DNA of 64,000 nucleotides from contig ONWR01000001.1 of assembly GCA_900321605.1 (NCBI GenBank), forward strand, positions 22,133-86,132, given 5' to 3'. Made by a program: the position numbers and the translations under genes. Under the pieces are notes generated by a model. It was not told the DNA's origin and did not search any database. It saw only the letters and a list, made by a program, of their open reading frames with translations. The stretch is from an uncultured Bacteroidales bacterium. GTDB taxonomy: Bacteria; Bacteroidota; Bacteroidia; Bacteroidales; Paludibacteraceae. Shown piece after piece: positions 42,922 through 50,603 of the stretch (position 1 is its first letter; the number at the start of each line of letters is the position of its first letter).

Positions 42922-44202
42922 ATGAAACGTATTTATAGTACTATCCTTGCACTCCTCTCCCTTGTTGTAACGACAAGGGCAGAGGAGTTCTTGGACATGG
43001 CGAGCCTTGTTTCCAAACAAGGCACTAACGCCATCTTCGAATCCACCGGAAAAGGCGAAAAGACAAAAGACATAGAAGCCAACGCCCAGAAATCGGTTTT
43101 CCACCAACTCTTCTACAAAGGTATCGATGGTATCAACGATGGTAAGCCGCTCGTAGTGAAGGAGAACAAGGTTTATACCAATTCGTTCTTCAACGAGACT
43201 GCCCGTTACGTAGCGTACGTAGTACCCAAGAGCGTGGAGGCAGCCGGTAAGGCTACCAAAGCCGGAAGCGGTAAGATGTGTACCTATCGTATGACCGTTC
43301 GTATTCAGCAGCTCATCAATGACATGAAGCGCAACGGAGTCTTCGACGAAGATCCTATCTCCGGAGTCAAAGCGACAGAGGTACGTGAGACCGAAGGGCT
43401 CGTTCTGCCGACCGTCATCGTTGTGCCTTACAAACGAGACGGCGAGAACTACGCTAAGATCCTGCAGAGCGATTATGACCGCCGTGTGGCTGTCAGCACT
43501 GTTCAGGACGGATTCGAGAGCAAGAACATCACCACCGTCGATCTGCAAGGTAAGATCGATGCTGTGAACCGCCGTGCAGCGTACGAGCAGAACGCCGGAA
43601 ACGCAGAGAGCAACGACAAACAGCTGCTCATGACCTCCGGTGCCGATGTGTACGTAACGGTAGATATCAACAAAGACATCACTCGTGAAGGCTCACGCGT
43701 CACACTGATCATGAAGGCGTACGAGACGGCTTCCGGTAGTGTGTTGGCGTCCAAGACCGCTACGCCTATCCGCCGTTTCCAGACCTCTGCTACCGACGCC
43801 CTCTGCAAATATACGGTGCAGGATTATCTTCCGGAATTCTTGGAGGACATCATCAAGAACTTCAAACCCGCAGGAGGCACCCGTGTAGTACTCCAGTTTG
43901 CTATCGACGGTAGTTCGTCCGCTACGATGAACGATCCCGCAGGCACACGTGGATACGCGCTGAGCAACGTCCTCCGTCAATGGGTGCGTAAGAATGCTTA
44001 TCAGGGCAAATACCACCTTCAGGGCATCATGGACGAGTCGATGATCTTCGATTATGTGACAATCCCGCCTAAGGACGCTGACGGTATTCGTATGGATGCT
44101 GCCGAGTTTGCGTTTATACTCGAGCAATACCTCAAAGAGGAAGAGGGTATCGACTGCAAAATGCGTGTAGATGGTAATAACATCTTAGTAACTATCTTAT
44201 GA
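42922..44202 (+). CDS. exported DUF6175-like protein
   Basis: A 426-residue exported protein (signal peptide MKRIYSTILALLSLVVTTRA). It resembles the Bacteroidetes DUF6175 family: FESTGKGEKTKDIEANAQKS, QPTVIVVP-like LVLPTVIVVPYKRDGENY, GADVYVTVDINKD, and VTLIMKAYETASGSVLASKT. The N-terminal KDIEANAQKSVFHQLFYKG recalls the tandem Ala-rich helix of LPP20/FlgT proteins. Its last four bases overlap the next start. Confidence 0.68.
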   Translation: MKRIYSTILALLSLVVTTRAEEFLDMASLVSKQGTNAIFESTGKGEKTKDIEANAQKSVFHQLFYKGIDGINDGKPLVVKENKVYTNSFFNETARYVAYVVPKSVEAAGKATKAGSGKMCTYRMTVRIQQLINDMKRNGVFDEDPISGVKATEVRETEGLVLPTVIVVPYKRDGENYAKILQSDYDRRVAVSTVQDGFESKNITTVDLQGKIDAVNRRAAYEQNAGNAESNDKQLLMTSGADVYVTVDINKDITREGSRVTLIMKAYETASGSVLASKTATPIRRFQTSATDALCKYTVQDYLPEFLEDIIKNFKPAGGTRVVLQFAIDGSSSATMNDPAGTRGYALSNVLRQWVRKNAYQGKYHLQGIMDESMIFDYVTIPPKDADGIRMDAAEFAFILEQYLKEEEGIDCKMRVDGNNILVTIL

Positions 44203-45533
44203 GGAAACTATTTTTAGCTTTAGCGTTGCTTCCTATCGTCCTTTTTGCCAAGGACAAGAACCCGATGCCGGATTGGATGATCTCCAGAGCATCGGAGACC
44301 GCCTATATAGGCGTTGGTTCGTGCAGCATGTCCGAGCCTAACTGGCAGGCGGTTGCAGAGCAGAACGCGCTCAATAACCTCGTTCAGCAGATCAGCGCTG
44401 TGGTGGAGACCAGCTCGTTCCTGTCGGTAGTCAATATCGACAGTTCGGTAGAGGAGATGTTCAAACAGGACATCACCACCAAGGCGAAAGACCTCGTGGA
44501 GGGTCACGAGCATCTGGGCGGCTATAACGACAAGCAGAGCAACACCTATTATGTCTGCTACAAGCTCGACAAACAGGTGTACCGCCGCAACCGTGAGAAG
44601 AAAGAGCGGGAGATCTCGTCCAAAGCTTTCTCGTTCTTGCAGCAGGCTCAGCAGGCTTCCCAACGCGGTGAACTCATGCGTTCGCTGACCTATTACGAGA
44701 AAGGTCTGCAGGAGGTAGAACCGTGGCTTTTCTTGGACTTGCGAATGAACAACGCAGGTACACAGGTGAACGTGCCCGTAGAGCTCTACAACGGCTATGT
44801 ATCGGCATTTGACGGTATCCGTCTCTCCCTCTCGCCCGACCGGCTGCAGCTGAACGAAGGCGGACGGCAGAACCAGACCATCACCGTCACCGCTTCCCGC
44901 CAACAGGCTTTGATGCCGAACTTCCCTATTCAGGCGAAGTTCATCGTCGGCAGCGGAATCATCTCCGAGGAAGCCAAGACCAACAGTGAAGGAGCGGCAT
45001 CGTTCCTGCTCACCTCCGTAACGGGCAAGGACAACCTCTCGCAGGTTCGTTTCACCGTCTCCCCGATGGTCAATAAACAGCTCAGTCCCGCGTACCGTAA
45101 GTTACTCAGCACGCAGACTTGGCCTGAGACCGTCCTCACGATCGAGACGGCTGCCAAACCGCGTATCGCGTACCTGCATGCAGCCAAGGATGAACTGCCC
45201 TCTGCCTACAAGCAGATAGGTGCTATCCTCGGTAATAACCACTTCACCCTCACGCCCGATCCGGACGCTGCGGAGATCTTTGTGGATTGGCAATGCACCG
45301 TCGAGTATGCGGGAGTTGTACCGGGTGAGATACAGAACCTCAACGAGTGTTATGTATCCCTCCTCATGCGGTTCTACGACAACAAGACCCAGAACCTGCT
45401 CTCGACCTATAACATCGAGCAGCTTCGTGTCCTCACGCCCGAGAAAAACTCCATCGAGCAAACGATGGCGCAATGCACGCGTGAGCTCATGAAACGGGTC
45501 AGAAAAGAACTGCCTAAGAAACTGAATTTCTAA
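44199..45533 (+). CDS. exported LPP20/FlgT-like protein
   Basis: A 444-residue exported protein (signal peptide MRKLFLALALLPIVLFA). The N-terminal LPP20/FlgT-N-type domain is clear: MPDWMISRASETAYIGVGS, AEQNALNNLVQQISAVVETSS. A helical/TPR-like segment (SFLQQAQQASQRGELMRSL) is next, then Ig-like beta domains (about 200-320) and a C-terminal alpha/beta domain resembling CsgG-type folds (IGAILGNNHFTLTPDPDAAE). It overlaps the upstream gene by four bases. Probably works with the CsgG-like and DUF6175-like partners at the outer membrane. Confidence 0.75.
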   Translation: MRKLFLALALLPIVLFAKDKNPMPDWMISRASETAYIGVGSCSMSEPNWQAVAEQNALNNLVQQISAVVETSSFLSVVNIDSSVEEMFKQDITTKAKDLVEGHEHLGGYNDKQSNTYYVCYKLDKQVYRRNREKKEREISSKAFSFLQQAQQASQRGELMRSLTYYEKGLQEVEPWLFLDLRMNNAGTQVNVPVELYNGYVSAFDGIRLSLSPDRLQLNEGGRQNQTITVTASRQQALMPNFPIQAKFIVGSGIISEEAKTNSEGAASFLLTSVTGKDNLSQVRFTVSPMVNKQLSPAYRKLLSTQTWPETVLTIETAAKPRIAYLHAAKDELPSAYKQIGAILGNNHFTLTPDPDAAEIFVDWQCTVEYAGVVPGEIQNLNECYVSLLMRFYDNKTQNLLSTYNIEQLRVLTPEKNSIEQTMAQCTRELMKRVRKELPKKLNF

Positions 45534-45553
45534 TCTTTTAAATTATTTTGTAT

Positions 45554-46126
45554 ATGAAAAAATCATTGTTTGTAATCACCCTCGCCATCACGATGGTAAG
45601 TTGTGGAGCTAAGAAAGCTGCGACTCCTGCTACTCCGTACGCACAGGAGCAAGAAGTAGTGGTACCTTGCGCTGAGTACAAATCTGACAAACAGGCTCTT
45701 CGTGCTGTAGCATCGGCAGATGCACCTAACATGCAGATTGCCAAGGACAAAGCAGCAGTAGCTGCTCGCGCTAATATCGCTACCTCTGCTCAAGCATTCG
45801 TTCAGCGTGTTACCGAGCGTTACGTAGCTTCCTATGACGTTAACGAGGTAGCAGACGCACAGAGCCGCTATCAGGATATGACCCGCCAATTGGCTGCCAA
45901 ACTGATGACGAACTCCACCATCGTCTGCGATAAGGTTACCAAAACGGTTTCCCCGGACGGCAAGACCATGTTCCATGCTTACGTAGCCGTTGAGTTGGTT
46001 AAAGAGGAGTTGCTCAAACCCCTTGAGCAGGAAGTAGCTAAAGAGGTCACCAAGGACGACAAGGCTCAGATCGATTTCGATGCTGAGAAGTTCCGCGCGA
46101 TCTTCGAGCAGGAGTTCGGCAAATAA
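45554..46126 (+). CDS. LPP20-like lipoprotein
   Basis: A 190-residue lipoprotein (lipobox TMVSC, Cys17). The mature domain is helical and LPP20-like (ASADAPNMQIAKDKAAVAAR, NIATSAQAFVQRVTERYV, FHAYVAVELVKEELLKPLEQ). Start at ATG 45554. Last gene of the operon, followed by palindromes and a strong terminator. By analogy with FlgO/FlgP/FlgT sets, which ring the outer-membrane part of flagella, these exported proteins could form an envelope collar; no flagellum is implied. Confidence 0.75.
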   Translation: MKKSLFVITLAITMVSCGAKKAATPATPYAQEQEVVVPCAEYKSDKQALRAVASADAPNMQIAKDKAAVAARANIATSAQAFVQRVTERYVASYDVNEVADAQSRYQDMTRQLAAKLMTNSTIVCDKVTKTVSPDGKTMFHAYVAVELVKEELLKPLEQEVAKEVTKDDKAQIDFDAEKFRAIFEQEFGK

Positions 46127-46190
46127 ACGGTCAAACAAAGCCGAAGGCTCAAACCTGCTAACAGGGGCTAAGCCCCAAATGTTCACAAAA

Positions 46191-46220
46191 ACGAGCTCGT
46201 CTCCCGACGAACTCGTTTTT
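46191..46220 (+). terminator. terminator of zinc-ribbon/protease operon
   Basis: ACGAG-c-TCGTC, loop TCCC, GACGA-a-CTCGT, then TTTT. Just upstream lie small palindromes (AGCCgaaGGCT, GGGGCTaAGCCCC) of the kind also seen at 63.07 kb. Confidence 0.85.
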
Positions 46221-46335
46221 CATATAACAAACAATCTCTATTTACTACCGGCTTAGATACCGGATTTTTTACTCTTGCTTTTTAATAAACAAACACCGTG
46301 CCAAACTACTTCTTTTTGAAAAAAAAGTGATTTTT

Positions 46336-46367
46336 TTTGCTCATGTCAAAAAAAAATAGTACCTTTG
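46336..46367 (+). promoter_or_regulatory. prsW promoter
   Basis: TTTG (46336-46339), 20 bases, TACCTTTG (46360-46367). Confidence 0.85.
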
Positions 46368-46393
46368 CACCCGATTTAAAATATCAACAAAAT

Positions 46394-47155
46394 ATGATAC
46401 TTACTATTATTGCAAAAATCCTGTTGGCGGTAGTACCGGGCAGTCTGTTACTTGCCTATATCTATCACAAAGATCCGCACAAAGAGCCGGATAGTGCGCT
46501 CACTTTTGCGTTCCTGTCCGGTATCCTTGTGGCCGTTTTAGCTGTCGGCATAGAGCTTGGTATCAAGTACAGCCTTTTCGGCACAGGGGATTACACTACC
46601 CTCTTGGGAGCCGTCCTGATGGCGTTCCTTGTAGCGGCTCTGCCGGAAGAAGGACTCAAACTGATCTACCTCACCAAGGCTGTCAAGCACGAGAAAGTGA
46701 AACCCCATTTTGACGAACATTTCGATGGTATCGTCTATGCCGTTTTTGTTGGTATGGGCTTCGCTATAGTGGAGAATATCTTATACGTTCTGCCCGAAGA
46801 GAACTGGTTGATGACGGGTCTGGCACGAGCGTTCCTTTCCGTTCCGGCGCACTACGCTTTTGCGATCATCATGGGCTATTATTTCTCGCTCTACCATTTC
46901 GTGGATCATTCGCGTAAGAATGCCTTTTTGATGTTCTTCCTGCCGTTCCTCCTTCACGGATGTTACGACACGCTGGTCATGAGCGTAAAGATCAATCCTA
47001 CTCTTGGCGGAATAGCGTTCTTGGTGCTGATCGTCTTCTGCGTCAAGATGCACCAACAGGCTAACCGCCGCATCCGGAACCTCATTGATCTCGACCGCAA
47101 AAAAGAACAAGAACTCAACAGTTTAACGTCACGTAGTGACATTTTAACAATTTAA
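46394..47155 (+). CDS. PrsW-family intramembrane protease
   Basis: A 253-residue polytopic membrane protein of the PrsW/CPBP-like type, which cuts anti-sigma factors or other membrane proteins. Motifs are ALPEEGLK (first catalytic Glu pair), HFDGIVYAVFVGMGFAIVEN (Glu/Asn), FLSVPAHYAFAIIMGYY and FLLHGCYDTL (His/Asp). About eight helices. Start at 46394. The last residues (NSLTSRSDILTI) are encoded by a palindrome and the start of an 8-base tandem repeat. Possible substrate in the neighbouring operons is speculative. Confidence 0.88.
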   Translation: MILTIIAKILLAVVPGSLLLAYIYHKDPHKEPDSALTFAFLSGILVAVLAVGIELGIKYSLFGTGDYTTLLGAVLMAFLVAALPEEGLKLIYLTKAVKHEKVKPHFDEHFDGIVYAVFVGMGFAIVENILYVLPEENWLMTGLARAFLSVPAHYAFAIIMGYYFSLYHFVDHSRKNAFLMFFLPFLLHGCYDTLVMSVKINPTLGGIAFLVLIVFCVKMHQQANRRIRNLIDLDRKKEQELNSLTSRSDILTI

Positions 47156-47173
47156 CAATTTAACAATTTAACG
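47143..47173. repeat. TTTAACAA tandem repeat
   Basis: Four 8-base units (last one TTTAACG), overlapping the end of prsW and filling the gap to the BI-1 gene. Confidence 0.85.
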
Positions 47174-47176
47174 TAT

Positions 47177-47875
47177 ATGGAAGCAACTCAACCTATCGTC
47201 ATTGACGAAAACAGACAAGCCGTAGTAGGCGAACTCATGCGTAATGTGTATATCTGGATGACCGCAGGCTTAGCAATCACCGGCATTGTAGCATGGTTAG
47301 TATCCGGTTCACCGGCAGCCCTGTCGCTGATCTTTGGCAACCAAGTAATCTTTTGGGGAATGTTAATTGCCGAATTGGTACTTGTGCTCGTTCTCAGCGC
47401 AGCGATTCAGAAACTCTCGTTCTTCGCAGCCGAATGTCTCTTCACGATTTATTGTGCGCTCAACGGAGCTACGTTCAGTTCGATCTTCCTCCTCTATGAG
47501 CTTGGTAGCATCGCGGAGATCTTCTTTGTCTGCGCAGGCTCATTCGCGGTTTTGGCTATCATCGGCACGTTTATCCACAAAGACCTCAGTGGTCTTGGTA
47601 CGTTCCTCATCATCGCGTTGGCAGGACTCATCATCGCCTCCATTGTAGGTCTGATCCTCGGCAAGCCGGACAGCATCTTGTTGTCAATCATCGGTGTGGT
47701 GATCTTCGCCGGTCTGACGGTCTATGATGCACAGAAAATCCGCCTCTTGATGCTCAACGAGGAAACGGTGAACGACGGTAACATGAAGCTTGCTCTTCTC
47801 GGTGCCCTCTCCCTCTACCTCGATTTCATCAACCTCTTCCTCCAACTCCTCCGCCTCTTCGGAAGAAGAAGATAA
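47177..47875 (+). CDS. Bax inhibitor-1/YccA family protein
   Basis: A 232-residue protein with seven transmembrane helices. Family signatures include RNVYIWMTAGLAITGIVAW, LNGATFSSIFLLYELGSI, FVCAGSFAVLAIIGTFIHKDLS, and VYDAQKIRL near the C-terminus. BI-1 proteins are pH-sensitive calcium-leak channels or membrane-protease partners. Probably co-transcribed with prsW (21-base gap). Confidence 0.92.
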   Translation: MEATQPIVIDENRQAVVGELMRNVYIWMTAGLAITGIVAWLVSGSPAALSLIFGNQVIFWGMLIAELVLVLVLSAAIQKLSFFAAECLFTIYCALNGATFSSIFLLYELGSIAEIFFVCAGSFAVLAIIGTFIHKDLSGLGTFLIIALAGLIIASIVGLILGKPDSILLSIIGVVIFAGLTVYDAQKIRLLMLNEETVNDGNMKLALLGALSLYLDFINLFLQLLRLFGRRR

Positions 47876-47924
47876 TTAAAGGCAAAAAGTGAAAATTGAA
47901 AGGCTAAAGGCAAAAGGTGATGGG

Positions 47925-47972
47925 CTATAGGTTATAGGCTATAGGCTATAGGTTATAGGTTATAGGCTATAG
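47925..47972. repeat. YTATAGG heptamer tandem repeat
   Basis: Seven units of CTATAGG or TTATAGG in the gap between convergent genes. Confidence 0.9.
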
Positions 47973-47995
47973 CCCAAGGTCTAATAAAAAAAAGA

Positions 47996-48027
47996 AAAAT
48001 CGCTCGGTGTGAGCGATTTTCTTTTTT
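47996..48027. terminator. bidirectional terminator, BI-1/DUF4384
   Basis: AAAATCGCTC/GAGCGATTTT, 5-base loop, with T-rich flanks on both strands. Confidence 0.9.
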
Positions 48028-48035
48028 GCGGATAT

Positions 48036-48923
48036 TTATTTTGCTTTGCGAATCTCAATAACCTCTCGGATGACAACCATCTGTTCGTCTGCGGTCTGAG
48101 CTTTGACGAGCCATGTCTGAAAGTCTGAATAACTCAAATTATGAGGCAGCAAGTATCCCTCTTTGATTGTGCCCCCTTTGCGGTCAAGTGCTTTAGCAAA
48201 GGAGTTCGGCGAGAAAAGAAGATACAAAGTATTGAACTCCTGTTCGCGAGAGGTGTTAACTACTACACTTTGGTCTTTGAAATCAAGAAAGGTGTATTTC
48301 TTATCCACGCTAACAGGCTGATAACCTTTCTTTTCCGTCTCGCTTGGTAGTAAGCAATAGGCGGTGGGGGCTTTTTCTGCATCGACTAAATACAGACACA
48401 AAGCTCCATCTACCGGAGACTGAAAACGCAGCAGTAAGGTATCGCCGTCGGTGTATTGGATGCGGTTCTCGCGTTCGGCTTGGTTGCGGATGAAAGCATA
48501 GCTTAGCTCAATGGGTTTAGCTGTTTTCTCACGCATGAGTCCTTCTACATGCACCTTGACGACCCAATGTTCGCCGTTATGGTAAGATTCCAGCACTTTC
48601 TCTTCGGGCAGTCCTATCCATTCTCCTCGTGCGATAGTTTGGTACGAGGAATAGAAATGTTCGTCTAAGGTCGATGAGCCGTTTTGAACCTGCTCTGTGG
48701 TAGAAAGAGCCGATGCGCTGGTTGCCAAAATAGGGAATCGTTCTTCGATAGCTTTGCGTTTGGCATATTCAAAAGCGTGCTGCTCTGCTAAAGCTTGCGA
48801 CTCGTTTCGGTCATTGGAGTTATACTCGTACGTTACGCTCACTCTCTGCGGTTCAGCGGCTCTCATATAGCCCGAAGTCACCAAGAGAAGGACGATAAAA
48901 GATATTGTGTGCAGTATTTTCAT
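48036..48923 (-). CDS. exported DUF4384-domain protein
   Basis: A 295-residue exported protein (signal peptide MKILHTISFIVLLLVTSGYM). The N-terminal half has an Ala/Glu-rich LPP20-like helix (ALAEQHAFEYAKRKAIEERF). The C-terminal half matches DUF4384 (YTDGDTLLLRFQSPVDGALC, YLVDAEKAPTAYCLLPS). DUF4384 genes are often paired with caspase-type genes, as here (8-base gap). The start at 48923 was chosen because the longer frame overlaps the caspase stop. Confidence 0.82.
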   Translation of the reverse strand: MKILHTISFIVLLLVTSGYMRAAEPQRVSVTYEYNSNDRNESQALAEQHAFEYAKRKAIEERFPILATSASALSTTEQVQNGSSTLDEHFYSSYQTIARGEWIGLPEEKVLESYHNGEHWVVKVHVEGLMREKTAKPIELSYAFIRNQAERENRIQYTDGDTLLLRFQSPVDGALCLYLVDAEKAPTAYCLLPSETEKKGYQPVSVDKKYTFLDFKDQSVVVNTSREQEFNTLYLLFSPNSFAKALDRKGGTIKEGYLLPHNLSYSDFQTWLVKAQTADEQMVVIREVIEIRKAK

Positions 48924-48931
48924 TTTGTGTC

Positions 48932-50587
48932 TTATTTCAGTTTCCAGTTTTGCCACTGATCCCCTAATGTCACAGACGGCGTGACACATGGGGTCTGTTT
49001 CTTACTATTGAGTAAGAGCGATTGTTGGGAGACTTGTTTGGTGATGTAGTCGCCGAGATCTTTGAGGGCGATGTCTCCTTGTGTCTCTTGGAGTTTCTTG
49101 AGCAGATAATAGGTAAAGAGACCGTGTTGCTGCTCACGGTTCGGATAAGCTGTTTCGTCACCTTGCGCCGCCGAGAAAACGACCATGTTTCCCTGCGGTA
49201 CACCGGATTTGACCCTTAAAGCAACACCACGTGCCGAAGCAATCATACCATCTTCGCGCTTAGAACCGGAGAAACAAGCGTCCATGAAGACGGTTATTTG
49301 CGAAGCGGGCATTTTACCGAGTGTGGTGTATAAATTGTCTAACTTATAACCCGTTGATACATCCGTTCCCGAACCATCTACAGGAAGCAAATACGCAGAC
49401 TTGTTGGCTTCGTCGGGTATCCCGTGTCCGGCATAGTACACGATGATCTGTGGCTCGTCGAAAGCTTCTGTCAGATTAGCAAGCCAATTAACTCCGGATT
49501 TTATTTGATTGCCTGTAGCGTCAGAGAGATATTTGATGTGCTTCTCTCCGATTCCCAATGTTTTGATGCAATACTCGCGGAAGATATTTCCATCATTGAG
49601 TGCAAAAGGAACTGATGCTACCTGCGAATAATGCTCGTTGGCGATGATAAGCACAAAAGTGTTGGGATTCTTGGTATTGGTGGTAGGAATGTTCTCATCT
49701 ACATCAGAGATTAGCGTTGCTTTTCTGATTTCCACTTCTGCATCATTACGCTCTATATTCATAGCAATAGAACTGCCTATATACTGACCAAATTGTAAAG
49801 GAATGTCCGCGTTCTTTGCATATTTTCCTGAGCGTTCAGATAGTTCTACCTGAATATCTATTTGGTCTGCTGCGCGCTGATTTGCCATTAATTCGTATTC
49901 AAGTGTTTTGGTCTCGTTGGGTTTTAAAGAACCGACATTCAAGTGTTCTTCTGTTCCACCTAACCAATTCACATTTTCAGGAAGGCGCAAACCAATGGTA
50001 ACATTTTCTGCCGTACCTTGGTCAGTATTTTGTACAATGACCTGCAGTTTGAACTGTTCTCGGCGATTAAGTTTACCTACTCTGCTTCCCATGATCTTGT
50101 AACTCGCCACTTGTACATAGGGCGTTCTCAATTTATGGGTGCCAATTATACCGGTTATAGGATCTGTCCCAAATCCGTTAGGCTCATCAACAACAATGGA
50201 AAACTGTATTTCTCCGGTTTGGGTTCTTTCGTTAGCAATGATCGGTACTTCTATCCATTGCTTAGAGCCATGAGGAATAGCAGGAAGCGGAACATCCTTA
50301 AACATCAACCCTTCTGTGTCTCCCGTTACGGTCATTCTGGCAACACAACCAAAACCATCTCCAACTCCCTCGTTAGCGACCTCAAAGCGAATTGCACATT
50401 TTTCATTACCATCAATAACACCATTATTGTTTTGATCAACGAATAATTGTGTTTTTGGCATTACTCGTAACAATGGTGGAACTACGTCTTTCTCAATGTG
50501 GAAAGACATAGGGGTGCTGATGTTGGTTTGAGCGCATAAATTACTCACAAAAATGAGAAAAAGTAATATAAGACGAATTCTATTCAT
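48932..50587 (-). CDS. exported caspase-family (C14) protease
   Basis: A 551-residue exported protein (signal peptide MNRIRLILLFLIFVSNLCAQ). Residues about 45-65 hold a calcium-loop-like FVDQNNNGVIDGNE. Two CARDB/Ig-like beta-sandwich domains occupy about 65-270. The metacaspase-type domain (about 308-545) has catalytic H388 (IIVYYAGHGI) and C438 (ITVFMDACFSG), with FALNDGNIFREYC and VVFSAAQGDETAYP. Both catalytic residues are present. It lies in a five-gene operon between a BspA-like LRR lipoprotein and DUF4384. Confidence 0.9.
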   Translation of the reverse strand: MNRIRLILLFLIFVSNLCAQTNISTPMSFHIEKDVVPPLLRVMPKTQLFVDQNNNGVIDGNEKCAIRFEVANEGVGDGFGCVARMTVTGDTEGLMFKDVPLPAIPHGSKQWIEVPIIANERTQTGEIQFSIVVDEPNGFGTDPITGIIGTHKLRTPYVQVASYKIMGSRVGKLNRREQFKLQVIVQNTDQGTAENVTIGLRLPENVNWLGGTEEHLNVGSLKPNETKTLEYELMANQRAADQIDIQVELSERSGKYAKNADIPLQFGQYIGSSIAMNIERNDAEVEIRKATLISDVDENIPTTNTKNPNTFVLIIANEHYSQVASVPFALNDGNIFREYCIKTLGIGEKHIKYLSDATGNQIKSGVNWLANLTEAFDEPQIIVYYAGHGIPDEANKSAYLLPVDGSGTDVSTGYKLDNLYTTLGKMPASQITVFMDACFSGSKREDGMIASARGVALRVKSGVPQGNMVVFSAAQGDETAYPNREQQHGLFTYYLLKKLQETQGDIALKDLGDYITKQVSQQSLLLNSKKQTPCVTPSVTLGDQWQNWKLK

Positions 50588-50603
50588 AAGCAAAAGTATT
50601 TTA

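Noticed and set aside
42079..46126. Flagellar or curli secretion genes
   Set aside because: LPP20/FlgT and CsgG resemblance is domain-level only; no flagellar or curli structural genes are present.
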